Shown: positions 37,056 to 46,299 of the stretch, in pieces
How positions within the stretch are numbered: the stretch's first letter is position 1
How the letters are laid out: every line of letters starts with the position of its first letter
Assembly (NCBI RefSeq): GCF_026183695.1
Contig: NZ_JAPFRD010000013.1
Location: 224,973 to 288,972 of the forward strand
Reading direction: 5' to 3'
Source: Alteromonas aquimaris
GTDB taxonomy: Bacteria > Pseudomonadota > Gammaproteobacteria > Enterobacterales > Alteromonadaceae
DNA: 64,000 nt
Notes under the pieces: model-generated
Seen by the model: only the letters and a program-made list of their open reading frames with translations
Told to the model about the DNA's origin: nothing
The model's database searches: none
Made by a program: the position numbers and the translations under genes

Positions 37056-38225
37056 TTAAAACCAGTGCATGAGTTGAATTGACCACATCCGCCAATACTT
37101 TTCGGTGGAGTTGATAGTAGAAGGGTCAACGACGCCTTGTATCCTGCCACCGCCTTCCACCCAGTGATGTTCTCCTTGCAATCGCCAGTTGCTCGTGATA
37201 TCCCACCTTAAACCTACAGCAGTGGTGTCCATATAGCCAAAATAGGCCGGTACCCGTCCACCAGTGGCGTGATTTAGTTTATGACCATCGGGATCGTTCT
37301 TGTCTACATCGTAAAAATCCAATCGTAGCAATGAGCTTAGCGAAGATGACAATAAGTATCGTCCCTGAACATACCCCCCTTCACCAGCGCGCTCCTGTCT
37401 GAAGGTAGGAGAGATGCCACCGCGGTTCTCGCGCCTCTCCTGCAGTAATTCTGCACTCAACTCCCACTTTTCACTAAAGTACTGCAATGATAAAACCAGG
37501 CGTTCTATCTGGGTACTGCCGTCAATAAAACTGTCAACAGGTGCAGCTTCATAGTAAAAATCTGATGCCAGGTAGCTTACACCCAACCGCCAGTTCAGTG
37601 AGTCTGGCTGCCAGTATAAGCTTACCTGATGCACATAATCCTGCTTGGAGCTCCCGTTTGCTAATGGGCCCAGAAATGCCTTAGTTTGCTCCTCACTTAC
37701 ATCTGAGCGTCCCAAACTCCAGTTAAACTGCCATTGACCCACGCCTGATCGGTATTCTGACTGCAAAAACACCCCGTCACTGCCCAGCGCGATATCACGA
37801 AAACTGTCAAAATACACCGACTGCGGCAATATTGCAGTTTCCCGCGTATGCGGCACATCCCGGGTAGCCGAATATAGCCAATGGTGATTCTTATATCTGC
37901 CCACATGTAAATGGGAAGACATCACATCGTTTTCTAATACCGCCCAATCCAGGAACAGGTAGTCCAGACGACTGCCTTGCTCGTAACGGTTGCCACCATC
38001 TAGATAGACAAACTGCCCCACCAGCGCCAGAGAAGAATTAAACTGGTAGCGACCATTGATGCCCAGTTCGGTTAGCTCTGTGGTGATAGCCTCGTTATCG
38101 GTAACAAAATGACTGCCAGAGGATTGGGTAACGCCCTGTGACACGTACCCATGCCAACTTGTTTGCTGGGCGGCCGCAACTGATGCAAACAGCACCATCA
38201 AGGCAAAAATTATCAACTTCTTCAT
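37056..38225 (-). CDS. Porin-like outer membrane beta-barrel protein
   Basis: A 389-residue exported protein with signal peptide (LIIFALMVLFASVAAAQQ). It shows regular alternation of aromatic and polar residues, as in barrel strands, including HGYVSQGVTQSSGSHFV, DYLFLDWAVLEN and WQFNWSLGRSDV. A C-terminal Phe (IQLMHWF) fits barrel-assembly recognition. It resembles anonymous porins often found beside small phosphate-binding-like proteins. The substrate is unknown. It overlaps the upstream gene by 4 bases and abuts the GGDEF-EAL gene downstream, so expression of all three must be coupled. Confidence 0.78.
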   Translation of the reverse strand: MKKLIIFALMVLFASVAAAQQTSWHGYVSQGVTQSSGSHFVTDNEAITTELTELGINGRYQFNSSLALVGQFVYLDGGNRYEQGSRLDYLFLDWAVLENDVMSSHLHVGRYKNHHWLYSATRDVPHTRETAILPQSVYFDSFRDIALGSDGVFLQSEYRSGVGQWQFNWSLGRSDVSEEQTKAFLGPLANGSSKQDYVHQVSLYWQPDSLNWRLGVSYLASDFYYEAAPVDSFIDGSTQIERLVLSLQYFSEKWELSAELLQERRENRGGISPTFRQERAGEGGYVQGRYLLSSSLSSLLRLDFYDVDKNDPDGHKLNHATGGRVPAYFGYMDTTAVGLRWDITSNWRLQGEHHWVEGGGRIQGVVDPSTINSTEKYWRMWSIQLMHWF

Positions 38226-38692
38226 TCAGCATTATTCCGTTGTGTGCCCCGTAGCTTTTCGAGAACGCTTTCTTCGGCATAGCCAATAGCGCCAGGGGTA
38301 GATAGCACCGCTTCAATTATTTCGTCTTGGGAGTGTTTTATTAACGGTGGATCGCCCTGTCCTGAAAAGGTAATTTGATTCCACAATCTTTCTAACTGGT
38401 AGGGAAACATGTTCAGATTCTGCTGGCAGAACTGCTTATGTACCGCGGTATTAGGGTCAAGAACGAAAACCGTAATTTTACTGCCGTCATCCCAGAACTG
38501 CTTCCGAGCACTAAAAATCTGCCTGATTTCTGACTGCGAGAATGCAGTCTGACTCACATTTGCATGGGTAACGATGGTAAGGGTCTGAGCAAATGAGTCA
38601 GACATACCTAGCGTACACCAAACTATCACTAGTTTTAGTAGAAAAGGCTTAATTTTATTGTCAGCTATTTGGAGGCGATCCATTTGAGCCAC
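38222..38692 (-). CDS. Small phosphate-binding-protein-like exported protein
   Basis: A 156-residue protein with a signal peptide (about 17-36, KLVIVWCTLGMSDSFAQ). It has a minimal PstS-type ligand-binding half (FSQSEIRQIFSARKQFWDDG, FVLDPNTAVHKQFCQQNL, then TPGAIGYAEESVL). Real PstS proteins have over 300 residues, and no ABC permease genes are present. It may thus be a sensor or scavenger rather than a transporter part. It is the first gene of the operon with the porin-like barrel and the membrane c-di-GMP enzyme. Confidence 0.75.
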   Translation of the reverse strand: MAQMDRLQIADNKIKPFLLKLVIVWCTLGMSDSFAQTLTIVTHANVSQTAFSQSEIRQIFSARKQFWDDGSKITVFVLDPNTAVHKQFCQQNLNMFPYQLERLWNQITFSGQGDPPLIKHSQDEIIEAVLSTPGAIGYAEESVLEKLRGTQRNNAE

Positions 38693-38812
38693 TAAGTGCG
38701 CTCCCTATCAATGTAACTCGCACTTCAGGCGATGCTTTTATAATTGTAGATGGGAAGCGTTAAAGTGCCGCTAAAGTTAGGCAATTTAATGAAAGTACAG
38801 CTTATTCTAAAG

Positions 38813-39832
38813 CTACAATAGTCGTTCGACCTGTTCAATCACAGCCTGCAAACTTATCTTTTCCATTAAATGCTCTCCTTTCGCCCGCGTGCCCCACGGC
38901 AGCGCTTCCCATTTTTTTCCATACTGGTCAAGCACGCATTCATCATACACTGACACCACCTTGTCCAAATCATTATAGGGACCAGTGCGACGCGGATTAG
39001 AGTGCGCATACAAGCCAATTACTGGTGTACCAACTGTAGTTGCCATATGGGCAGGACCGGTATCAGGGGCAATGACAAATTTTGCATGCTTGATCAGCGC
39101 CTGAAGTTGATGCAGGGTTGTTTTTCCCACATAATTTTTCACTACCGAATCGGTGTGCGCAAGAATAGCATCAGCCGTACGTTTGTCCAGCTCTCCAGGG
39201 CCGCCGCATAATACAACCGGCAAGGACTTTGAATGCATATGATTAATAATACCTGCGTATCGTTCGGGCAACCAATTACGCTCTTCTTTACTGGCTGCTG
39301 GGCTGATAATAGCAAACTCACCAAGTTCATTAGCCTGCTGCGCTGCCCAGGCAGTCGCCTTATCCTCCAATGGAATGTCCCATTGCGGCGAGGGATCTTT
39401 TGGCACACCGAGCGCGTCGGCAAAATCCATGAAACCATCAAGCACGTGAGCATGAATGTTTGGCTGTATCCGGGTATTAGTAAACAGCCAGTGCAATTCT
39501 TTGCTCCGCTGCCAGTCGAAGCCAAGGCGTCTTCGTGCTTTTATTGCGGTCGACACGAGATTGGCACGCAGCGCTACTTGCATCACTAACAGGGCATCAA
39601 ATGTCGTGTCGGCGAGGGTCTTTCGTAGCCGTTTGATACCCTCTTTGCCTTCTTTTTTGTCATACACCACAAAGCGAATATTTGGCATTAAGCGCATCAG
39701 CTGATATTCAAGTTTGCCAATCACCCAGGTAATTTCAATGTCCGGCCAATGACGCTGAATACGATTTACCAGCGCCGCCGCATGACAAACGTCACCAATT
39801 GCAGAAAGGCGCATTAAACAAATTTTTTTCAC
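38813..39832 (-). CDS. Glycosyltransferase family 9 (LPS heptosyltransferase-like)
   Basis: A 339-residue GT9 enzyme, expected to add heptose or a related sugar to the lipopolysaccharide inner core from an ADP-sugar. Typical parts are MRLSAIGDVCHAAALVNRI at the N-terminus and the C-terminal nucleotide-sugar region FVIAPDTGPAHMATTVGTPVIGLYAHSNPRRTG (fragments APDTGPAHMA and GLYAHSNP). It is divergent from kdkA with only 24 bases between the two starts. The exact position of the heptose cannot be told from sequence. Confidence 0.9.
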   Translation of the reverse strand: MKKICLMRLSAIGDVCHAAALVNRIQRHWPDIEITWVIGKLEYQLMRLMPNIRFVVYDKKEGKEGIKRLRKTLADTTFDALLVMQVALRANLVSTAIKARRRLGFDWQRSKELHWLFTNTRIQPNIHAHVLDGFMDFADALGVPKDPSPQWDIPLEDKATAWAAQQANELGEFAIISPAASKEERNWLPERYAGIINHMHSKSLPVVLCGGPGELDKRTADAILAHTDSVVKNYVGKTTLHQLQALIKHAKFVIAPDTGPAHMATTVGTPVIGLYAHSNPRRTGPYNDLDKVVSVYDECVLDQYGKKWEALPWGTRAKGEHLMEKISLQAVIEQVERLL

Positions 39833-39856
39833 TTACTACTACCTTATAAGGCTGAA

Positions 39857-40624
39857 ATGTATGAACAATTGAGTACAATAAGTAATTTACCATATCAGTT
39901 AAGCGAAATGACGATTAAACACCAACAAATCGGTCACCGACAATATGTGTTATTTGATCATCAAATAATGCCACGTCCCGAAAAAGCGTTTTTTAGCGTT
40001 CGTCACTGGCAACAACAAAATAAAGTGATCGGTAGTGCACAAGGACGGGGCACGACTGTGTTTATTAAACCGCTAAATGATATTTGGGTTTTACGTCATT
40101 TCCGACGGGGCGGAATGATTGGTAAATTGCTTGCGGATCAGTATTTCTTTACCGGTCTATCGCGCACCCGAGCATTTGCCGAGTTGCGCCTATTAAAATC
40201 AATGAGAGCAATGGGTCTTCCAGTTCCCACTCCCATTGCCGCATACATTTCGAAATGCGGAATTTTCTATCGCGCCGACCTAGTGACAAGGCTTATTCCC
40301 AATAGCGAGGACTTACACAGTGTTTTATGCCAACGACCGCTGTCGGCGCAGGAGTGGGAACATATAGGGGCAACGATTGCTCGCTTTCACGTAGCACAAA
40401 TTTATCATCATGATTTAAATGTTCGTAATATTATGCTGGATGATAAACACCAGGCGTGGCTGATCGACTTTGATCGCTGTGGAAAACGTTCGGGCTCGCA
40501 GTGGAAACAGGATAATTTAGCCCGTTTACAGCGCTCTTTAGTGAAAGAGCGCGGCAAACATACACACTTTTATTGGAACGAGGATAACTGGCAGAGCTTG
40601 CTTCGCGGCTATAACCAAACGTAG
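39857..40624 (+). CDS. kdkA: 3-deoxy-D-manno-octulosonic acid (Kdo) kinase
   Basis: A 255-residue kinase-fold protein that phosphorylates Kdo on lipid A, found in bacteria whose core carries a single phosphorylated Kdo. Family marks are VIGSAQGRGTTVFI, LRHFRRGGMIGKLL, RTRAFAELRLLKSM, GLPVPTPIAAY, the catalytic HHDLNVRNIMLD and the metal-binding WLIDFDRC. Two starts are possible: 39857 has AAGG 6 bases upstream, while 39908 (MTIKHQQIG) fits the length of other family members better. It overlaps the convergent wzi-like gene by 16 bases. The adjacent GT9 gene supports a common role in the inner core. Confidence 0.93.
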   Translation: MYEQLSTISNLPYQLSEMTIKHQQIGHRQYVLFDHQIMPRPEKAFFSVRHWQQQNKVIGSAQGRGTTVFIKPLNDIWVLRHFRRGGMIGKLLADQYFFTGLSRTRAFAELRLLKSMRAMGLPVPTPIAAYISKCGIFYRADLVTRLIPNSEDLHSVLCQRPLSAQEWEHIGATIARFHVAQIYHHDLNVRNIMLDDKHQAWLIDFDRCGKRSGSQWKQDNLARLQRSLVKERGKHTHFYWNEDNWQSLLRGYNQT

Positions 40625-42060
40625 CGAAGATCTACAAATACAGCGACATCACTTTCCTGTCTGTCACCAAGCTCTCTGTCCTGGTATTCAGCGCCCACTT
40701 TTATCAGAAAGTTGCCTAGCGGTTGTTGATAATAACCGCTTACCAGTTTGATGTCTTCGCTTACCCCATCGGTTAGCACAGGAGATGGTTTTAACCCATC
40801 AGGGTTTAACTCTATTTGCGCTAGTTTCAACATCGCTGATTGTCCAGATTCCCCGCGCCATTGCACCCCTACCGTGGTTTGGTCCGCATCTGAGTCATAG
40901 CTGCTGCCCACCGCTCGACGATAATGTCGATAACCACTGGTATAAGTACTGTGCTCATAAAAACAATTAGTAGCCGGATTACCATCGCCATTACAAGCGA
41001 TATTGGTGTCACTGCTTTCCATATAAAATTTAAGCGGGCCCAGGTAGGTACTGATGCCGAATAAGTTTGCATTGTCGGTCACTTTATAATCTTTAGCATC
41101 TTCACCTATGCGCTGTGCATAAAGCGTTACCGGCCGTTGCAACAGCATGAAGGAATACGATAGATCAAAGCCTGCCAGGTGATTTCCTGTAGTGGTATTC
41201 AACTCCTCATCACAGGTGGGTAAGTCATCAATACACTGCGTTTGAAAGGTGAGTACATCGAGTAAGTCTCCTAACGAGTCGGGTTGACCTGCTCCCCCCC
41301 ACATAGCCGCCCAGGACATCCCTAAGGTCAAACCTTTTAAAGGTTTTGCGGTAAAACGAGCGCGCCATAATTTAGCCCCGTCGACATCACGAGGATCACG
41401 AAACTGGCCGATCTCGGCACTTGCATACCAGGGGCCTAACCAGCTTAACCAAGGCGATTCAGATTCAACCGCACTGCCTCTAAAGAGGCCGACAGTAGGA
41501 ATAGGTCGTGCATTGGTGGACAACATTAAACTCGAATCATTCGCCGGCCCCCAGAATTGGTCGGTGGCGCCCGCTTTTAGTACCCAGCCGCCTACATGCA
41601 TGGCGACATAGGAATTATCCAGATTCAGTTCCCCCTCATCAATCATGTTGGCACTGAGTTTGGCTGACCATCGTCCCGAGACGACTTCAACCTGATGGGA
41701 TAACTGCTCTTTTTGACCATACGAGCCGGCAACAGACTCGAATCTTACTGGGTCCGACGCTATATTCAGGGAGGTCATCTGATATAAGCCATCTGCTTGG
41801 CGGTGCTTTAAATAATGCAACAGCCGTCTGGCGGCGCGCTTGGCTGGTTCAGGTAAAGAATGCACTTCGATTGCAGTCAGCTGACGGTCGATGCCTCGCC
41901 AGGGTACCGGGTAACTAATCGCCACCGCGTCGATAACCTGAAACTCTACCAGCGTTGTTAAATCTTGATGGAGTGATTCGTCATTTGTCCCAATCCATGG
42001 TGATGCCATACTTGCTGGCGCAGCCAATAACAACAGGCCCAAAATACGATGTAAGCGCAC
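40609..42060 (-). CDS. Capsule assembly Wzi-family outer membrane protein
   Basis: About 483 residues with a signal peptide (MRLHRILGLLLLAAPASMAS) and a barrel-type body. Wzi-like marks include KAGATDQFWGPANDSSLMLS, PWLSWLGPWYASAEIGQF and LKGLTLGMSWAAMWGG, and it ends DLRYVWL. Wzi anchors capsule or surface polysaccharide. The start is a GTG at 42060 with AGGA 7 bases upstream, which puts the signal peptide at the N-terminus; the open frame extends 61 codons further without support. No wza/wzc genes are present in the window. Confidence 0.85.
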   Translation of the reverse strand: MRLHRILGLLLLAAPASMASPWIGTNDESLHQDLTTLVEFQVIDAVAISYPVPWRGIDRQLTAIEVHSLPEPAKRAARRLLHYLKHRQADGLYQMTSLNIASDPVRFESVAGSYGQKEQLSHQVEVVSGRWSAKLSANMIDEGELNLDNSYVAMHVGGWVLKAGATDQFWGPANDSSLMLSTNARPIPTVGLFRGSAVESESPWLSWLGPWYASAEIGQFRDPRDVDGAKLWRARFTAKPLKGLTLGMSWAAMWGGAGQPDSLGDLLDVLTFQTQCIDDLPTCDEELNTTTGNHLAGFDLSYSFMLLQRPVTLYAQRIGEDAKDYKVTDNANLFGISTYLGPLKFYMESSDTNIACNGDGNPATNCFYEHSTYTSGYRHYRRAVGSSYDSDADQTTVGVQWRGESGQSAMLKLAQIELNPDGLKPSPVLTDGVSEDIKLVSGYYQQPLGNFLIKVGAEYQDRELGDRQESDVAVFVDLRYVWL

Positions 42061-42126
42061 GACTATTCCTTTAACTAAACGGTAGTAGGGTATGGTAGCG
42101 TAAGACAGGTAGCAGGCAAAGTATAA

Positions 42127-42672
<546 letters not shown>

Positions 42673-42675
42673 CGC

Positions 42676-43485
42676 TTAACGCTGGCAGCGCGGACAGAAA
42701 AAGGTATTGCGTTGGCCGATCACAACGCTGGAAATAGTCCCCTCACACTGTTCGCAAGCTTTTCCAGCCCGCCCATATACACGCAGATGTTGTCTGAAGT
42801 AGCCTGGACTGCCATCGCTTTGGGTAAAGTCTTTTAAGGTTGTCCCCCCTTGCTGTATTGCACTGGCCAACACCTCTTTTATATCTTTGGTAAGCTTCTG
42901 ATAGCGTTGCAGTGAAATTCTGCCTGCGGCGCGACGTGGATCGATATTGGCCATGAAAAGTGCTTCATTGGCATAGATATTCCCCACACCCACAACAACC
43001 TCATTGTCCATGATGAAACTCTTAACCGGCGTTTTGCGTCCTCTGGAAAGGGTAAACAAGTGTTGGGAAGTGAAGGCTTCAGTGAGCGGTTCTGGGCCAA
43101 GGTTTCGTAGCTGGGGTAGCAGCTCTCCCGCTGGCTGCCATAAACAGGCACCAAACCGGCGGGCATCATTGAATCGTAAACATTTTCCGCTTGCTAAAAC
43201 GAGGTCTAGATGGTCGTGTTTTATGGGCTGTACGGAGGCGGGCACTACCCTCAGCTTTCCGGACATGCCCAGATGTAAAACAATGTGGGCGATGCCTATG
43301 TCGATGAGCAAATATTTAGCCCGTCGTTTTACCGCTTTGATTTGTTGTCCTTGCGCCAGCTTGAGCTCATCAGAAATTGGCCAACGCAATTTCGGCTGTC
43401 TGACAATGACAGCAGTAATAGTTTGTCCGACTAAATGCGAAGAGATCCCTAAACGACTAACTTCGACTTCAGGTAATTCGGGCAT
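42676..43485 (-). CDS. mutM: Formamidopyrimidine-DNA glycosylase
   Basis: A 269-residue bifunctional base-excision glycosylase/AP lyase removing 8-oxoguanine. It has the catalytic N-terminus MPELPEVEVSRLG (Pro2, Glu3), the beta-hairpin lysine region VKRRAKYLLIDIG, the helix-two-turn-helix VVGVGNIYANEALFMANIDP and the C-terminal zinc finger (CEQC...FCPRC). Its ATG shares one base with the stop (TAATG) of an unknown gene upstream. Confidence 0.97.
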   Translation of the reverse strand: MPELPEVEVSRLGISSHLVGQTITAVIVRQPKLRWPISDELKLAQGQQIKAVKRRAKYLLIDIGIAHIVLHLGMSGKLRVVPASVQPIKHDHLDLVLASGKCLRFNDARRFGACLWQPAGELLPQLRNLGPEPLTEAFTSQHLFTLSRGRKTPVKSFIMDNEVVVGVGNIYANEALFMANIDPRRAAGRISLQRYQKLTKDIKEVLASAIQQGGTTLKDFTQSDGSPGYFRQHLRVYGRAGKACEQCEGTISSVVIGQRNTFFCPRCQR

Positions 43486-43970
43486 TAGCTTTCCTGATAA
43501 GTAAGATCAGCCAACCAGGGAATGAGTGTCTCGAGCGCTGATTGTGTTAATTGATACCATTCATTCTCATAGCGAACAAACGTAGCCTGTTCTAGTTGAT
43601 AAAATGCAAACACAAGGCCATCGGGCTTTCCCGCCAGCCACACCACAGCAATGATCGGGGCGCGGTTTGAAAGATCAACGGTGGTAGTGTCAACGGGCTC
43701 AATAACAGCAGATTGCCAGGCTTCTATTTGCTTTTCGGGGCTAACGAGAGGGTGCTCATTAGGGGTTATCTGACGCCATCGCTGACCGTTTCTTTCGATG
43801 CGTCCCGCGTCCGTTTCAATTTTTAAAATATAGGCATCAACCGGCAACAGGTTTCTGTTTTTAGCTGGCGTAGATTTTGGTAGCAGCGTATCCAGATTAA
43901 ATAAAGCAATCATAATTAACATCGAAAAGATCACGATGTTATTCATAGCTTTCGAAGATAGTCTGGCCAA
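43485..43970 (-). CDS. Membrane-anchored protein of unknown function
   Basis: A 161-residue protein with one N-terminal helix (NNIVIFSMLIMIALFNLDTL) and a beta-rich periplasmic domain (VDAYILKIETDAGRIERNGQRW, PIIAVVWLAGKPDGLVFAF, FVRYENEWYQL). I do not recognise the family. It overlaps mutM by one base and so is co-translated with it. Conserved small genes of this sort upstream of mutM are seen in Alteromonadales, but no role is known to me. Confidence 0.75.
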   Translation of the reverse strand: MARLSSKAMNNIVIFSMLIMIALFNLDTLLPKSTPAKNRNLLPVDAYILKIETDAGRIERNGQRWRQITPNEHPLVSPEKQIEAWQSAVIEPVDTTTVDLSNRAPIIAVVWLAGKPDGLVFAFYQLEQATFVRYENEWYQLTQSALETLIPWLADLTYQES

Positions 43971-44054
43971 AAATATTCCTTACTGAAACCCGTAACAGGA
44001 CGCTTAGAAGAGTTAGGTCAGCCAGTATAGCAAGAGGAAAGAAAAAAATAACAC

Positions 44055-44080
44055 AAAAAACCCGGCGTTAACCGGGTTTT
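44055..44080 (-). terminator. Intrinsic terminator of rpmB-rpmG
   Basis: Stem AAAACCCGG / CCGGGTTTT (minus strand) ending in TTTTTTGTG, 24 bases past the rpmG stop. Confidence 0.88.
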
Positions 44081-44103
44081 CGTGGAGACAAAAGCAAGTG
44101 TAA

Positions 44104-44259
44104 TTACTTGATTTTTGCCTCTTTAAACATAACGTGCTTACGTACAACAGGATCGAATTTTTTAATTTCCATCTTACCTGGCATGTTACGCTTGTTTTTG
44201 TCAGTGGTATAGAAAAAACCCGTACCAGCAGAAGACACTAATTTAATTTTATCACGCAT
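44104..44259 (-). CDS. rpmG: 50S ribosomal protein L33
   Basis: A 51-residue basic protein of the large subunit. It begins [19 protein letters not shown] and ends EAKIK; the [11 protein letters not shown] segment is conserved. The zinc-type Cys pairs are missing, as in the Cys-free L33 form. It lies 12 bases downstream of rpmB and ends before a strong terminator. Confidence 0.97.
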   Translation of the reverse strand: MRDKIKLVSSAGTGFFYTTDKNKRNMPGKMEIKKFDPVVRKHVMFKEAKIK

Positions 44260-44271
44260 GGTTACGCTTCC

Positions 44272-44508
44272 TTAGATTTTCTCACCACGGGCACGGATGT
44301 CAGTTAATACTGCATCGATACCTTTCTTATCAATAATACGCATACCTTTAGCAGACAAACGTAATTTTACGAAACGGTTTTCACTCTCAACCCAAAAACG
44401 GTGAGATTGAAGGTTAGGCAAAAAGCGACGACGGGTCGCGTTTCTTGCGTGCGAGCGGTTATTACCTACCGCCGGACGCTTACCTGTTACTTGACATACT
44501 CTTGACAT
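44272..44508 (-). CDS. rpmB: 50S ribosomal protein L28
   Basis: A 78-residue ribosomal protein starting [16 protein letters not shown] with the typical [14 protein letters not shown] and [16 protein letters not shown]. The ATG at 44508 has GGAGA 9 bases upstream; the longer frame is leader. It is first in the rpmB-rpmG operon with a good promoter at 44610-44638. Confidence 0.97.
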   Translation of the reverse strand: MSRVCQVTGKRPAVGNNRSHARNATRRRFLPNLQSHRFWVESENRFVKLRLSAKGMRIIDKKGIDAVLTDIRARGEKI

Positions 44509-44609
44509 TGTATTTGTCTCCAGAACAACGATAACTGTCGCGCCAATCGAGCCCTTCAATCTTGGTGTCCGGGTCAGTTGACGTTTTAACTATAATTAAG
44601 AGGGCGCAT

Positions 44610-44638
44610 TTTATACAGCAAATAGCACCTTAATTCAA
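44610..44638 (-). promoter_or_regulatory. Sigma-70 promoter of rpmB-rpmG
   Basis: Read on the minus strand, TTGAAT and TATAAA are separated by exactly 17 bases, and the -10 box is extended by AT. A GC-rich stretch (GCGCCC) follows at the predicted start, as expected for growth-rate-controlled promoters. The leader to rpmB is about 95 bases. Confidence 0.75.
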
Positions 44639-44673
44639 ATAAAATTCGCAAAAAAAGCGATCCGGGATCGGAA

Positions 44674-45507
44674 TCAGGATCCGCTAGCCTGCGCAATTTC
44701 TGTTTTTTCAATGCCGTAGGGTGTCCATATCTTTTTTTCACTTTTGGTACTATTTCTGATTGCCTGGTTTTTATCGCGCATTTCCTGCGTGGCATAACCG
44801 CGGGCATGGTCTAAGTGAACGCAAATTGCTGAATACCTGATTTGCTTCGACTTTAACCCGCGATTTAGGAGTCGCTCGCCCAACTCGCGATCTTCGCCAC
44901 CATACTGCATTCTTTCGTCGAAACCGTTGACCGCAAAAATATCTTTTATCCAGCCCGAAGCATTATGCCCATTCCAGCTAGCGTTAGTCGGTGTAAGAGT
45001 GTTGAGTAATTTGGCTTTCCACCCATTGGCCGTTAACTTCATGGTTTTATGTGTTTTCTTTAGGCCATTAGCCACCAACCAGTTCACATCAAACGGTCTA
45101 CCGTTTGCTATATCGTCGCGCGTAATGGCTTTGCTTGTCGACATCGGCAATTTAAAGTATCCCCCGGACAGAAAATAACCCGGTTCCCGATAATGATCGT
45201 GTACAGCTAAGAAATCATTACGCATTATGCAATCACCATCCGTAAACACAACGTAATCTCCCTCCGCTTCCATCAGCGCCTTATTTAGGATGCGAGTTTT
45301 TTGGAAGCCATCATCAGGTTGCCAGACATGTTTGATGTTGCGTTGACTTGCCTGCTCAAATTCTGCAATGCGTTGCTGTGTTTCGTGCGTGGAACCATCG
45401 TCAGCAATAATGATCTCAAAGTCCTGAAAGGTTTGGTAGTGCAACCCCCACAGGGTTTTCTCCATCCAATCTGGTGAATTGTAAGTTGAAAAAATTACTG
45501 AAATCAT
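44674..45507 (-). CDS. Glycosyltransferase family 2
   Basis: A 277-residue inverting GT-A enzyme. N-terminal SVIFSTYNSPDWMEKTLWGL, the metal/nucleotide region IIADDGSTHETQ, the DxD-like FTDGDCIMRNDF and the C-terminal GGEDRELGERLLNRG (the ED-containing segment of the galactosyltransferase-type tail) are seen. It probably extends the LPS outer core or another glycan. It is third in a minus-strand row with GT25 and GT4 genes (gaps of 23 and 1 bases), so the three are likely one operon. Confidence 0.9.
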   Translation of the reverse strand: MISVIFSTYNSPDWMEKTLWGLHYQTFQDFEIIIADDGSTHETQQRIAEFEQASQRNIKHVWQPDDGFQKTRILNKALMEAEGDYVVFTDGDCIMRNDFLAVHDHYREPGYFLSGGYFKLPMSTSKAITRDDIANGRPFDVNWLVANGLKKTHKTMKLTANGWKAKLLNTLTPTNASWNGHNASGWIKDIFAVNGFDERMQYGGEDRELGERLLNRGLKSKQIRYSAICVHLDHARGYATQEMRDKNQAIRNSTKSEKKIWTPYGIEKTEIAQASGS

Positions 45508-45530
45508 AGGTCTTTTTTATTCTTATGTGA

Positions 45531-46298
45531 TTAATGGTTTGTAAGCGAAGCCAGTCTGGCTCTTACGTATTTAGTATTTTTTATTAAAAACGCCACTTGT
45601 TGCCTCACTTTAAGCCAGTTGTATTTGCGTGTAGTTCGCCGTTGTTTCAACTTGTCAATTTCACTTGTTGCATCCGCCTTCGGTCTCACCGGATAAGGTT
45701 GTAAACCAAATATTCTCAACTCTTTTTCCCACCAATATTGTAGGTCTATATCGATGGGTCGACTAATTGTGTTGCTGCCGGCAAGTAGTTTTTGTGCTCC
45801 TGCTAAACTCACCGCTTGTGCACAGGTTCGCGCTGGAATTTTATCGTAAATGACCCGTGTAAAAGGGCCTCTGTCGTCTTCATATATCACTTTACGTCGA
45901 CGAGTGTGCTCAGTCAGTTTTATGTAATCCCAGTCCTTCGGCATGGCCACCAAGGTATTACCTACGGCATTCAAGTCGCCGACGATCTCAACATCATCCT
46001 CTAAAATAATGGCCACAGGAATGTTTTCATCCACCATTTTTTGCCATACTTTGCGGTGACTCAAATAACAACAGATTTCTCCGTTGTTAAGTTGTTTATG
46101 ATATTTCAGCGGGCTGCTTTTCGAATAAAACTGATCAATCAGTGTGTGAGAGATTGTTCCTCCATCCACCGCACTAATGCGTTGAAATTGAATAGCCTGT
46201 TTCGAAAATTGTTGCGTCATTTCAGTTAGCCGCTCTGGCGAGCGATCTAAATTGATCACGAAACAGGGTGGAGTAAATGACACTGGTTTATTTTCCAT
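45531..46298 (-). CDS. Glycosyltransferase family 25
   Basis: A 255-residue LOS/LPS galactosyltransferase-type protein. Marks are CFVINLDRSPERLTEM at the N-terminus, NGEICCYLSHRKVWQKM and the acidic ILEDDVEI motif. Family members add galactose to lipo-oligosaccharide core. It lies between the GT4 and GT2 genes of the same operon. The donor and acceptor are not deducible. Confidence 0.9.
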   Translation of the reverse strand: MENKPVSFTPPCFVINLDRSPERLTEMTQQFSKQAIQFQRISAVDGGTISHTLIDQFYSKSSPLKYHKQLNNGEICCYLSHRKVWQKMVDENIPVAIILEDDVEIVGDLNAVGNTLVAMPKDWDYIKLTEHTRRRKVIYEDDRGPFTRVIYDKIPARTCAQAVSLAGAQKLLAGSNTISRPIDIDLQYWWEKELRIFGLQPYPVRPKADATSEIDKLKQRRTTRKYNWLKVRQQVAFLIKNTKYVRARLASLTNH

Positions 46299-46299
46299 G

